Made by a program: the position numbers and the translations under genes
Shown: positions 1 to 6,366 of the stretch, piece after piece
How positions within the stretch are numbered: the first letter of the stretch is position 1
Layout: every line of letters begins with the position of its first letter
Virus record (IMG/VR): IMGVR_UViG_3300015371_000165
Coordinates: 1-24,826 of that record
DNA length: 24,826 bases
Strand: one strand, 5' to 3'
Origin: a virus
Notes under the pieces: model-generated
Told to the model about the DNA's origin: nothing
The model's database searches: none
What the model saw: only the letters and a program-made list of their open reading frames with translations

Positions 1-85
1 CGAGGGCACTGCCGAACCAGAACACGGTGAGCAGGATAACGATCACGATGGCGGCCAGGATGATGCCGTACTCGACGGTGGCCAC
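1..85 (-). CDS. Partial ORF with Flp-pilin-like hydrophobic helix (runs off left edge)
   Basis: This ORF opens with a GTG at 85 and is still open at the window edge, so only 28 residues are visible. They begin MATVEYGIILAA and continue as one hydrophobic stretch ending in FWFGSAL. The pattern of Thr, a residue, Glu-Tyr, then a long Ile/Leu/Ala/Val helix resembles the N-terminal helix of Flp/Fap (Tad) pilins, where Glu lies at the start of the mature helix. It follows the stop of the 62-residue gene by three bases and is in the same frame, with no clear Shine-Dalgarno. It could equally be a small phage membrane protein of the lysis region. Without the remainder the pilin resemblance is only suggestive. 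Confidence 0.5.
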   Translation of the reverse strand, partial: MATVEYGIILAAIVIVILLTVFWFGSAL

Positions 86-88
86 CCG

Positions 89-277
89 TCAACCGTGATC
101 GCGGGGGATCATCGCCAGACCCCGGAACAGGTCACGCTCGGCCGTCACGTCTCTGAGCTCGTACTCAAGCGTCCTGATCTGATCGTTCTTGCTGCTGATG
201 AGCAGCTTGAGCAGGAACACGGCAACGCCGATCAGTCCGCCGATGAGGCTGGTAATCGTGACGACATCAATGGTCAC
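89..277 (-). CDS. Small membrane protein with coiled-coil tail, spanin- or holin-like
   Basis: This is a 62-residue ORF with a GTG start that overlaps the stop of the upstream gene as GTGA. Residues 5 to 27 form one membrane span rich in Ile, Leu and Val. The rest is charged and likely helical (KNDQIRTLEYELRDVTAERD), as in a short coiled coil. A single N-terminal anchor plus a coiled-coil tail fits inner-membrane spanins (Rz-like) or small holin-associated proteins, though it is shorter than typical Rz. Its place after an endolysin and a holin-like gene supports a lysis role, but no family is recognised with certainty. The overlap suggests translational coupling. Confidence 0.7.
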   Translation of the reverse strand: MTIDVVTITSLIGGLIGVAVFLLKLLISSKNDQIRTLEYELRDVTAERDLFRGLAMIPRDHG

Positions 278-585
278 GAGCCATCGGGCCTGGTGTTCGG
301 CACGAACGGCGAGACCGCCGGCTCCCTGGCCGGAGCAGGGTCAGGGATAGGCAGGAATGTTGGCGTGGGCGCGCGTGTCGGGACGGGGAACGGCTCCGTG
401 GCCGGCGATGAAACGGGCAGGACGACGGCAGCGGGCGCAATGACCAGTGTCGGCGTCGGCTCAGTGAGGACCTGTTCAGCAACCTGCACCGGAGGCGGAT
501 GCAGCCCAAGGCCGACAAGCGCACCGAGCACACCGCCAGTCGCGATGTACACGGCACACTCTACGTAGAGCCTCCGGATCGGCAA
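274..585 (-). CDS. Membrane-anchored proline-rich protein of the lysis region
   Basis: This is a 103-residue ORF beginning with TTG directly after the TGA of the holin-like gene; an AGG lies about nine bases upstream of it. An in-frame GTG ten codons further in is an alternative start. Residues about 10 to 28 make one hydrophobic span with several glycines. The remaining three quarters is dominated by Pro, Ala, Thr and Val (for example TRAPTPTFLPIPDPAPA), which suggests an extended, unstructured external tail. This architecture could suit a spanin-like protein that bridges the envelope, or an accessory holin. No catalytic motif is visible. The function is inferred only from position. Confidence 0.65.
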   Translation of the reverse strand: MPIRRLYVECAVYIATGGVLGALVGLGLHPPPVQVAEQVLTEPTPTLVIAPAAVVLPVSSPATEPFPVPTRAPTPTFLPIPDPAPAREPAVSPFVPNTRPDGS

Positions 586-744
586 TCAGAGCAACCTGGC
601 GATGGCCAATCCCGCGATCAGCCCGAAGACCACGGTGTTCGACTCAGGCAGCACGCCGACCAGGCCCAGGATCGCGAGCAGCAGCACGATCACCGCGATG
701 ACCGCACCGACCGTTGCCCACGCTGGGGCGCCTTGAATGACCAT
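586..744 (-). CDS. Holin-like protein with two membrane spans
   Basis: This 52-residue gene has a near-ideal Shine-Dalgarno AGGAGG six bases before its ATG. The protein is almost entirely hydrophobic. Residues about 10 to 32 form one span (VGAVIAVIVLLLAILGLVGV), a short polar turn PESN follows, and residues about 37 to 52 form a second span ending in Arg-Leu-Leu. Small proteins with two spans directly downstream of an endolysin are commonly holins, which open the cytoplasmic membrane and release the endolysin. It begins 9 bases after the endolysin stop and is followed at once by the next membrane protein gene. The holin role is inferred from size, topology and neighbours. Confidence 0.8.
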   Translation of the reverse strand: MVIQGAPAWATVGAVIAVIVLLLAILGLVGVLPESNTVVFGLIAGLAIARLL

Positions 745-753
745 GTGTTCCTC

Positions 754-1206
754 CTATGTGAGCCAGACCACGCTCCAGCTCGGGCCGAGACGCTGCCAGT
801 CATCCTTATAGAGCGTGTCCCAGATGCCTTTGTAGCCAGGCGCTGAATTTGCCAGCCACAAGCTGGACCCTTGCACGCCGCGGACCGCCACCCAGTGGTA
901 ATAGGCAGCCCCTGACATCAGGGCTGGCGTGCCGTCCACGGCGAGCTCGTAGACCGTGTCGTAGTCGAGGTAGCCCTGGTCGCTGTTGTAGCCGGTCTGC
1001 TCACGGATGACGCGCTGGAGCTGCGCGCCTGAGCCATCCATGAGTCCATACGTGCCATTGATCTGGTCGGGGTACCCGATGGCGTACACCACCGCTTCAC
1101 GGTTGCCGTAGACGTCGGTCCCGCGGGCGTAGCCGAGCGCACGCTCCACCCACTCGGTACTGCAGGCCGAACACGTCCAGTCGTACAGCTGCCCAGGCTG
1201 CGTCAT
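754..1206 (-). CDS. C39-like cysteine peptidase, probable endolysin
   Basis: From the ATG this is a 150-residue protein that looks like a papain-fold (C39-like) cysteine peptidase. The likely nucleophile is Cys12 or Cys15 in YDWTCSACS. The catalytic His is probably His104 in YYHWVAVRG, with Asn120 in WLANSAPGY as third partner. Standalone domains of this type occur in phages as peptidoglycan-cleaving endolysins, and the next gene is holin-like. The ATG has no Shine-Dalgarno. Thirteen further codons upstream in the same frame, ending FAYDPW, look like real coding sequence but have no ATG, GTG or TTG before the frame closes. This suggests either an unusual start or entry by -1 frameshift from the preceding ORF. 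Confidence 0.8.
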   Translation of the reverse strand: MTQPGQLYDWTCSACSTEWVERALGYARGTDVYGNREAVVYAIGYPDQINGTYGLMDGSGAQLQRVIREQTGYNSDQGYLDYDTVYELAVDGTPALMSGAAYYHWVAVRGVQGSSLWLANSAPGYKGIWDTLYKDDWQRLGPSWSVVWLT

Positions 1207-1207
1207 C

Positions 1208-1251
1208 CACGGGTCGTAGGCAAACGAGACGCCCGTGTCTACTGAAAAGGG
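1208..1251 (-). promoter_or_regulatory. Candidate -1 ribosomal frameshift signal before the endolysin
   Basis: On the minus strand the heptamer C CCT TTT (1251 to 1245) sits in the X XXY YYZ phase of the 61-residue ORF, two codons before that ORF's stop. A 7-base spacer (CAGTAGA) is followed by CACGGG (1237 to 1232), which pairs with CCCGTG (1213 to 1208). An inner CGT/ACG extension is possible with one bulged A. The -1 frame leads directly into the endolysin. These are the expected parts and spacing of a programmed -1 frameshift site. Short GC stems are frequent in such DNA, so the arrangement could be chance. Confidence 0.4.
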
Positions 1252-1424
1252 AGGCGATTGACCTTGTTATCGGCTTCGTACCACCAGTACTGTGCGTCGC
1301 GCGCCAGCGTAAGGCTTACTTTTTGACCCTCGTCCAGGATGACGAACCGCTCGTCGGAGCGAGCCTCGTCACCGTTATCGGCGATCGCCTGGGCCACGCC
1401 GGGCCCGATGCTCCAGTCGGTCAT
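1239..1424 (-). CDS. Small conserved-looking phage protein upstream of the endolysin
   Basis: This is a 61-residue acidic ORF. Its ATG overlaps the stop of the preceding gene as ATGA, and GGGA lies about seven bases upstream. It starts MTDWSIGPGVAQAIADNGDE and ends in RLPFQ. The centre reads like a small beta domain (RFVILDEGQKVSLTLARDAQYWWYEA). I do not recognise a characterised family with certainty, though short phage proteins that begin with IGPGV and end near RLPF seem familiar. The stop codon lies just after a CCCTTTT heptamer, so part of the translation might extend into the endolysin frame, giving a product of about 220 residues. Confidence 0.7.
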   Translation of the reverse strand: MTDWSIGPGVAQAIADNGDEARSDERFVILDEGQKVSLTLARDAQYWWYEADNKVNRLPFQ

Positions 1425-1624
1425 GGCGGCGTCCCAACGATGTGAGCGCCGTCGGCGGACAGGTACGCCGGGTCGAACCTGGTCAGGTTGTCGTATTCGG
1501 CCATGTCGTGAATGACCGCCACTTTGTGGTCGGGTCCCACGCCGCCGGACGGCTCGAGTCCGTCGATCCTGCGCGTCGTCTCGTGATACACGACCTGAAA
1601 CATCTTGTCGCTTTGCTCAGCCAT
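1421..1624 (-). CDS. Small hypothetical phage protein
   Basis: This is a 67-residue ORF with ATG at 1624 and a GGAGG about nine bases upstream, inside the end of the preceding gene. It overlaps the next gene by 4 bases. The sequence is mixed and hydrophilic (for example MFQVVYHETTRRIDGLEP), with no membrane span, signal peptide or known motif. Its place between a tail-end gene and the lysis genes would fit a small structural or chaperone role, but nothing in the sequence proves this. The good ribosome site and the tight packing argue that it is a real gene. Confidence 0.7.
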   Translation of the reverse strand: MAEQSDKMFQVVYHETTRRIDGLEPSGGVGPDHKVAVIHDMAEYDNLTRFDPAYLSADGAHIVGTPP

Positions 1625-1627
1625 ACG

Positions 1628-1984
1628 CTATGCCTCCACCCACCGACCAGCACCATCCATCCGGTTCACATTCAGTCGCACGTGCGACTCGGGCAGCGCA
1701 TCGGTCCCGGCTGGTACGTTGCCGCACGCGCAGCCCTCGCGCTGCGTCTTCTGGATAAACATCTGCTGGCCCATCGTGGCGTCAGCCCCGCCGCCCACCG
1801 GCCAGGTGGATGTTGCACCGCAGCCGTCCGGACAATGCAGCACGATGAAGTTGTGGTTGTGCGAGCCGTCTATCTGTGTGGCCCACTGGACTTCGGCGGC
1901 GGGGATGGTGCCGCTATGACCCATCTCGTCGTAGACCACGTCGACAGAACCGTCTGCGTTGAAGGCAATCGGTCGTACGCTCAT
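1628..1984 (-). CDS. Small protein with a Cys/His cluster, downstream of the tail fibre
   Basis: This is a 118-residue ORF whose ATG overlaps the fibre gene's stop as TAATG, so it is probably translationally coupled. Four cysteines lie in two groups, Cys51 and Cys55 in HCPDGCG and Cys85 and Cys87 in CACG, and His42, His44 and His50 sit just before the first group. This could form a zinc-binding knuckle, although the spacing does not match a standard zinc ribbon. The first 40 residues look beta-rich (VDVVYDEMGHSGTIPAAEVQ). No family is recognised. Its position after the fibre gene suggests a fibre-associated or assembly protein, which is inference only. Confidence 0.75.
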   Translation of the reverse strand: MSVRPIAFNADGSVDVVYDEMGHSGTIPAAEVQWATQIDGSHNHNFIVLHCPDGCGATSTWPVGGGADATMGQQMFIQKTQREGCACGNVPAGTDALPESHVRLNVNRMDGAGRWVEA

Positions 1985-3138
1985 TAGGGATTCGCCTCGA
2001 CAACCACAGTTCCCAGGCTCGTATTTGGGAAGATAAGCGTCGCATTTCCTGCGACCAGACCACTAGCTACCGTCGCTGAGATCTGCGTGCCGGCCGGGGT
2101 TATCCCTCCCCCGCTTATTGCGGTGAGCGTGATTGGCGAGGCACCCGCACCATAGCACTGGAACCCGCCGGGGCCTGTCGGGAACGTCACCGTCGGAGTA
2201 ACGGCCTTGCGCGTGGTAAACCGCAGTGGCGCTAGCGCGTTGGTAGCAGCGTAGGCTTGTCCAGTTACCAGGTACTCGCCGTTCGTTCCGCCGATCGTTT
2301 CGTAGTAGCGGAGGCACCGCGCCAGGTCGTCGGCCGGGTGCAGCGGCGCGTAGTCGGCCGCGACTGAGCCGACCACCAGCATGGCGTTGTCCAGATACGC
2401 CGTGCAGCTCGCGGCGAACAGCACGTTGAGGTTGATAAAGGTCGCGCTGGCGGGAACCGCGACGGATACCGACAACGTTGCGTACTGACTGTCGCCCACG
2501 TGGAAGGCGGAAAAGACACTAACCAGCCCGCCGTCTCCACTAACCCCTAACCGGACGGCATTCGCGGTGCCGCACTTGACGCTCATCGAGAACGTGACGG
2601 TTCGGCCCCGGACGTTTGGTTGCTCTGTGGCCAGCTTCAGCGGTTGAGCAATGTTGGACGTGCCGCCGCCGGTGCCCAGCACAAAAGTGCACGCGGCGCA
2701 ATACCCGGATACGAGCGCATTAGCCGCGTCTCTGGATACGGACAGGGTGTCCGTCCCAACGATTGACAGGTAATAGCGATCAGGCCCCCAGCCTGACGCC
2801 GTGAACGGCCCGGTTCCTCTCTGCCATATCTCAAAGCCGCCATTGGTCAGCAGGTTGGCGCGCGCCGTGTCGCTGGCGAGCTTGGCGTTGGTGATCGTCG
2901 CGTTGGCGATGTCGGCGGCGACGATCGTGCCGTCGGCAATCATGCCGCTGGTGATCGAGCCAGCAGCGGGGGCTACCGGACCGCCCTGGTGAGCTCCGCC
3001 ATGCGTGTGGCCGGTGACGTTGTTGAACAGCCCATCCAGGGTGCGCAGGCTGTTGGCCAGGTTGATGGTCAGGTAATCGGCGTTATCGTCGGCATCGACC
3101 GCCGTCGAAAGATTCAGTTCCGTCGTGCTCCCGCTCAT
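1984..3138 (-). CDS. Tail fibre or receptor-binding protein
   Basis: This 384-residue protein has a strong AAGGAG ribosome site. The N-terminus contains VTGHTHGGAHQGG, a His/Gly segment typical of phage fibres. Next is a run of short imperfect repeats (residues about 60 to 92, for example GTIVAADIANATITNAKLA) like the trimeric shaft of fibre proteins. From about residue 97, LLTNGGFEIWQRGTGPF begins a carbohydrate-binding-module-like jelly roll. The C-terminal part starts near DDLARCLRYYETIGGT, which is also common in fibre tips. The protein most likely binds the host surface. It follows the 712-residue tail protein by 9 bases and is coupled to the small Cys/His gene. Confidence 0.85.
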   Translation of the reverse strand: MSGSTTELNLSTAVDADDNADYLTINLANSLRTLDGLFNNVTGHTHGGAHQGGPVAPAAGSITSGMIADGTIVAADIANATITNAKLASDTARANLLTNGGFEIWQRGTGPFTASGWGPDRYYLSIVGTDTLSVSRDAANALVSGYCAACTFVLGTGGGTSNIAQPLKLATEQPNVRGRTVTFSMSVKCGTANAVRLGVSGDGGLVSVFSAFHVGDSQYATLSVSVAVPASATFINLNVLFAASCTAYLDNAMLVVGSVAADYAPLHPADDLARCLRYYETIGGTNGEYLVTGQAYAATNALAPLRFTTRKAVTPTVTFPTGPGGFQCYGAGASPITLTAISGGGITPAGTQISATVASGLVAGNATLIFPNTSLGTVVVEANP

Positions 3139-3147
3139 GCTTGCTCC

Positions 3148-5286
3148 TTAGAAGTGTCTCAGGTCGCTGATGGCGAATCCGCGCGTGTCGCCGATCGTGG
3201 TGCCGCGTACACGGCCAATGGTGCCGTACGTTTCGAGCAGGCCGAACTGGGTCGCCTGTACGTCGATGGCCCAGCCCTGGCCGCCGCGCTGGGAGTGCGT
3301 CACCATGCGCTCGGCGTAGTTGAACAGCGCCACGTCCATGACCACCTCGTCCGGAAACTGGAGGGCCACCGTGGCAGGCGCGGCGGCAGCCCGCAGCACC
3401 AGGTCGCGCACGTAACGGCCCGACTGGCGCACGCTGGCGCCGTCGCGCCGAGCGACCACGTCGCGCGCGTCGATGCTGTAGGTAAAGTCGCGGCGGAAGG
3501 CGGGCACCAGCCGCTCGTGCAAGCCCACGCCCTCGAGGATGGGCGTGCTCGTCGGCGTGCCTTCGAGGCTGATCAGCACTTCCAGTGCGGTGCCGGCGAC
3601 CGACTTCGAGGCGTCGATCCGCTGTCCGTTGTACGTGAACGGATTCGGGTCCAGCTCGATGAAGTCGCCCACCGGATCGGACGAGGGCAGGCCAGCTTTG
3701 CTGCCGCGCTGGCGATAGCTGATCCTGATGCGTGAGCCGACCGGAAACAGAGGACCGAACACGCTGAAACCAATTGTCTGCTTCACGTCAGCCTGGAACA
3801 TATCCGTGTGCAGCGGCATGACGATGTAGCTGGTGTCGGTGGTGTAGTCGGCGGCGTTGTCCGGCGTGAGCGGAAACGGTGTCAGCTTGATCCAGTCGTA
3901 ACTGCCATCGCTAAAGCCGACGTAGAGCCGCGCGTCGGGGGTGACGCTCGAGACGAGTAGCGAAGTGGCCTGACGTCCGGTGTACCTGACCAGCGCACCG
4001 TCCCACTGGTCGGAAAAGGCGTAGCTGGTGCCCGTGTCGCTCTGTCTCGGCTCCCAGTTGCCATACGTCAGCAGGTACGAGTTGTTCAGCGCGGCGTTGT
4101 AGACCACGCCGAAGGCCATCTGGCTGTTCCAGCCGGCGAACGCCTGGACCGGGCCACGCACCTCGCTCAGGTTCTGCAACTGGCGGCCTGGTCCCTCGGG
4201 GCTGAGCGTCAGGCCACCCTGGGCCTCGAGCCGCCAGAAGGCGCGCCCGGCGCGGAACCACAGGCTGCCCTGCCACGCCGCGGCAGTACGCCCGTTGGTC
4301 GGGTCGATGGTGTTCTGCAGGCCCGGATACATGTCGTTGTCCGAGCCGTCACCGTTGACGGTGAACAGGTCGCCGTCGGCCTTGAAGATCACCAGCCGGT
4401 TGGTGGTCTGACGCAGCGCGGTGACCTTGATGGAGGGCGTGCCGATCAGGATCGGCCCCGACCAGCTGCCGGCCACCTTGGGATCGCTGGTCACCTTGCG
4501 GATCATGCAGGCAGTACCGTCCGCTGCCCACAGCTCGTCGCCGACGCGGCACAGGAAGTTCGGCAGGAAGCCCGCCGGCAGCACGCACGGTCGCCAGACG
4601 CCGCCGCTGTACTCCTCGAGCACGCCGTCGTCCCAGGCGACGTACAGCGCGTCGACGGCACCGCTGTAGGCGCCCGTGAAGCGCACCGCGTCGGTGGCGA
4701 TGTGGCCGGCCCGCGAACGGCTCACCACCTGGCCGGCGTTCGAGTCGTCGGTGCGCTCGAGCACGTTGGCGCCAGCCAGCACGAACAGCGCAAGCTGGCT
4801 GGTGGCATTGTTCGCCTCGACGAACATGCGCACCGAGCCGGTCTGGGGCGGCACGACCTGGTGCGAGGCTGGTCCCAGCCCGAACAGGCCGCCGGTCACC
4901 CAGCAGTTGATGGCGTAGTGGTAGCGACGATCGGTGCGGCTGCTCTGGACGCTCTCGCCGAAGCCGCCCGTGGGTCGGAACTCGAAGGTGTGCTCGCGGT
5001 AGATCGGCGCCGAGTCGTAGCTTGCCTGGGGCGGCAGGTTATCGCCCAGGTTCTGCTGCTTCCTGCCGAGCAACAGGCCGTTCTGGGTGCTGGGGATCAG
5101 CATCAGCCCGTCACGGAAGATGTTGCTGAGCTTGGCCGAGCGCAACTGCCCGATGACTATCGGTCGCATCGAGCCGATCGTCTTGCCGCGGCTCGAGCCG
5201 ATGTTGCTGATCTGCTCGGGCGTCTTCTGCAGCGACATGCGCATGTCCCAGGGCCACGGCCTGCGCCTTGACGACTGCGTTGGCAC
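3148..5286 (-). CDS. Large tail protein, nozzle or hub candidate
   Basis: This 712-residue protein starts at GTG 5286, directly after an in-frame TAG, with AGGG eight bases upstream; ATGs at 5244 and 5238 are alternatives. Residues about 80 to 480 contain many short beta units with aromatic and Gly turns (for example ALYVAWDDGVLEEYSGG), suggesting a beta-propeller-like body. A second beta domain and an edge-to-edge C-terminus follow. Position after the connector genes and before the fibre fits a tail nozzle or hub, to which fibres attach. The motif RGxTIGxxRxxxIxxLR occurs near both ends, at residues 33 to 49 and 694 to 710, and again in the upstream repeat protein. No enzymatic motif was seen. 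Confidence 0.8.
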   Translation of the reverse strand: MPTQSSRRRPWPWDMRMSLQKTPEQISNIGSSRGKTIGSMRPIVIGQLRSAKLSNIFRDGLMLIPSTQNGLLLGRKQQNLGDNLPPQASYDSAPIYREHTFEFRPTGGFGESVQSSRTDRRYHYAINCWVTGGLFGLGPASHQVVPPQTGSVRMFVEANNATSQLALFVLAGANVLERTDDSNAGQVVSRSRAGHIATDAVRFTGAYSGAVDALYVAWDDGVLEEYSGGVWRPCVLPAGFLPNFLCRVGDELWAADGTACMIRKVTSDPKVAGSWSGPILIGTPSIKVTALRQTTNRLVIFKADGDLFTVNGDGSDNDMYPGLQNTIDPTNGRTAAAWQGSLWFRAGRAFWRLEAQGGLTLSPEGPGRQLQNLSEVRGPVQAFAGWNSQMAFGVVYNAALNNSYLLTYGNWEPRQSDTGTSYAFSDQWDGALVRYTGRQATSLLVSSVTPDARLYVGFSDGSYDWIKLTPFPLTPDNAADYTTDTSYIVMPLHTDMFQADVKQTIGFSVFGPLFPVGSRIRISYRQRGSKAGLPSSDPVGDFIELDPNPFTYNGQRIDASKSVAGTALEVLISLEGTPTSTPILEGVGLHERLVPAFRRDFTYSIDARDVVARRDGASVRQSGRYVRDLVLRAAAAPATVALQFPDEVVMDVALFNYAERMVTHSQRGGQGWAIDVQATQFGLLETYGTIGRVRGTTIGDTRGFAISDLRHF
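3157..3207 (-). repeat. RGxTIG motif, copy 3 (C-terminus of the 712-residue protein)
   Basis: This encodes RGTTIGDTRGFAISDLR, residues 694 to 710 of the 712-residue tail protein, two residues from its end. It shares nine invariant positions with the other two copies (Arg1, Gly2, Thr4, Ile5, Gly6, Arg9, Ile13, Leu16, Arg17). It is the most diverged copy. Confidence 0.75.
5140..5190 (-). repeat. RGxTIG motif, copy 2 (N-terminus of the 712-residue protein)
   Basis: This encodes RGKTIGSMRPIVIGQLR, residues 33 to 49 of the 712-residue tail protein. The motif itself looks like an octapeptide used twice (TIGSMRP, then VIGQLRS). It is close to copy 1 in the neighbouring gene. Confidence 0.8.
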
Positions 5287-5329
5287 CTATGTAGCCCTAC
5301 AATATGCGGATGGCACCTGACGCCGGCGG

Positions 5330-6364
5330 CTACTCTGCGTGGGCACTGCTCACCTCGAAGTCGAACTGCTCGCCGTCCCACTGGACGTAGCGCCAGTTGC
5401 CGGTAGTCGTGAACACGTCCTGCCATTTGACCGACGGGCCGCCGCTGATGCGGAACGCGCCGTCTGACCAGTAGATGTAGACCAGCTGGATGGACGGCAC
5501 CAGCGTGCCGCTCGTCTGGGCCGAGCCGCTGGAGGTGCCGCTCAACGAGCGAGCAGCCCGGAGCGTGCCGCCACTCGAACTCGAGCCGACAGCCAGGCCA
5601 GCCAGCAACCTGGAGCGCCGCAGCAGCACGCTGACGCTCGCCACACCCGCGGCGAGGGCGCCCAGCGTACGTCGAGCCGACAGCGCGACGCTGACGGTGG
5701 CGCGTCCAGCAGACAGCGCCGCAAACGAACCTTTCTTGCCTAGGATCGCGGCGACGCTCGTCGACCCCGCGGACAGACCGCTGAAGGTGCGCTTGACGGA
5801 CAGGCCAGCAGCGACGGCTGCCAGCCCGGCGGACAAGCCACTGAGGCCAACCCGTCGCCGCAGCGAAACACTGACGCTGGCAACACCAGTCGAAAGCGCC
5901 GACAGCGCCCGCTTGCGACTCAGGCTGACCGCGACAGTGGCAATACCCGCGGCCGACACGCTCAGGCTGCGCTTACGACTCAGCAGGACCGCGACGCTGG
6001 CGACGCCGCTAGCCGCGCCGAGCAGCGAGACGCGCACGCGGCTGAGCGTCACGCTGACGCTTGCGACACCAGCGGAGAGTGCGCTCAGACTGCGCTTGCG
6101 TCCGATCTGAACGGCAACACTAGCGACGCCCGCCGCGATAGCAACCAGCGATCGCTTACAACTCAGGCTGACAGCAACTGTTGCCGCGCCCGCGCTCAGG
6201 CGTGAGCCGAGCGAGCGTCTGGCGCTGATCTTCGTGATCGGCCGCAGCTGCGCGATCGTCTTCGGGCGCAGGCTGCCGATCGTCTGACCACGCGAGCCGC
6301 TAACCGCCGACGGCCAACCGGCAACGCGGCCTACGCCGTCGGTGCGCGCCTGGAAAAACGCCAA
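5330..6364 (-). CDS. Tail-associated protein with twelve 20-residue repeats
   Basis: This 344-residue protein starts with TTG at 6364, two bases after the upstream stop, with GAGG seven bases before it. Residues 25 to 41 carry the RGxTIG motif. Residues 49 to 291 are twelve head-to-tail repeats of mostly 20 residues with consensus near RSLSALSAGVASVSVSLSRK; the last, RSLSGTSSGSAQTSGTL, resembles GTSxGxAxxxGxL repeats known to me from phage tail proteins. Residues 292 to 344 form a different, aromatic-rich C-terminal domain (VYIYWSDGAFRISGG). The repeats alternate small and hydrophobic residues, as in stacked beta strands, so a fibrous shaft is likely. The gene sits between head-tail genes and the large tail protein. 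Confidence 0.8.
   Translation of the reverse strand: MAFFQARTDGVGRVAGWPSAVSGSRGQTIGSLRPKTIAQLRPITKISARRSLGSRLSAGAATVAVSLSCKRSLVAIAAGVASVAVQIGRKRSLSALSAGVASVSVTLSRVRVSLLGAASGVASVAVLLSRKRSLSVSAAGIATVAVSLSRKRALSALSTGVASVSVSLRRRVGLSGLSAGLAAVAAGLSVKRTFSGLSAGSTSVAAILGKKGSFAALSAGRATVSVALSARRTLGALAAGVASVSVLLRRSRLLAGLAVGSSSSGGTLRAARSLSGTSSGSAQTSGTLVPSIQLVYIYWSDGAFRISGGPSVKWQDVFTTTGNWRYVQWDGEQFDFEVSSAHAE
5492..6220 (-). repeat. Twelve tandem repeats of about 60 bp inside the 344-residue gene
   Basis: Twelve units of 60 to 66 bases encode the repeated peptide. Most units are exactly 60 bp, so successive units stay in register. DNA copies have diverged more than would be expected of a recent slippage event, while the protein pattern (Arg/Lys, Ser-Leu, Ser-Ala-Gly, Val-Ala-Ser-Val) is kept. 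This points to an old expansion kept by selection on the protein. Confidence 0.85.
6242..6292 (-). repeat. RGxTIG motif, copy 1 (N-terminus of the repeat protein)
   Basis: This encodes RGQTIGSLRPKTIAQLR, residues 25 to 41 of the 344-residue protein. It is clearly built of two octapeptides, QTIGSLRP and KTIAQLRP. It lies just before the 20-residue repeats start. Confidence 0.8.
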
Positions 6365-6366
6365 GC

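Noticed and set aside
5492-6220. Regular 60-bp repeats considered as a CRISPR array or non-coding satellite
   Set aside because: There are no alternating conserved repeats and unique spacers, and all units stay in one frame encoding a repeated peptide.
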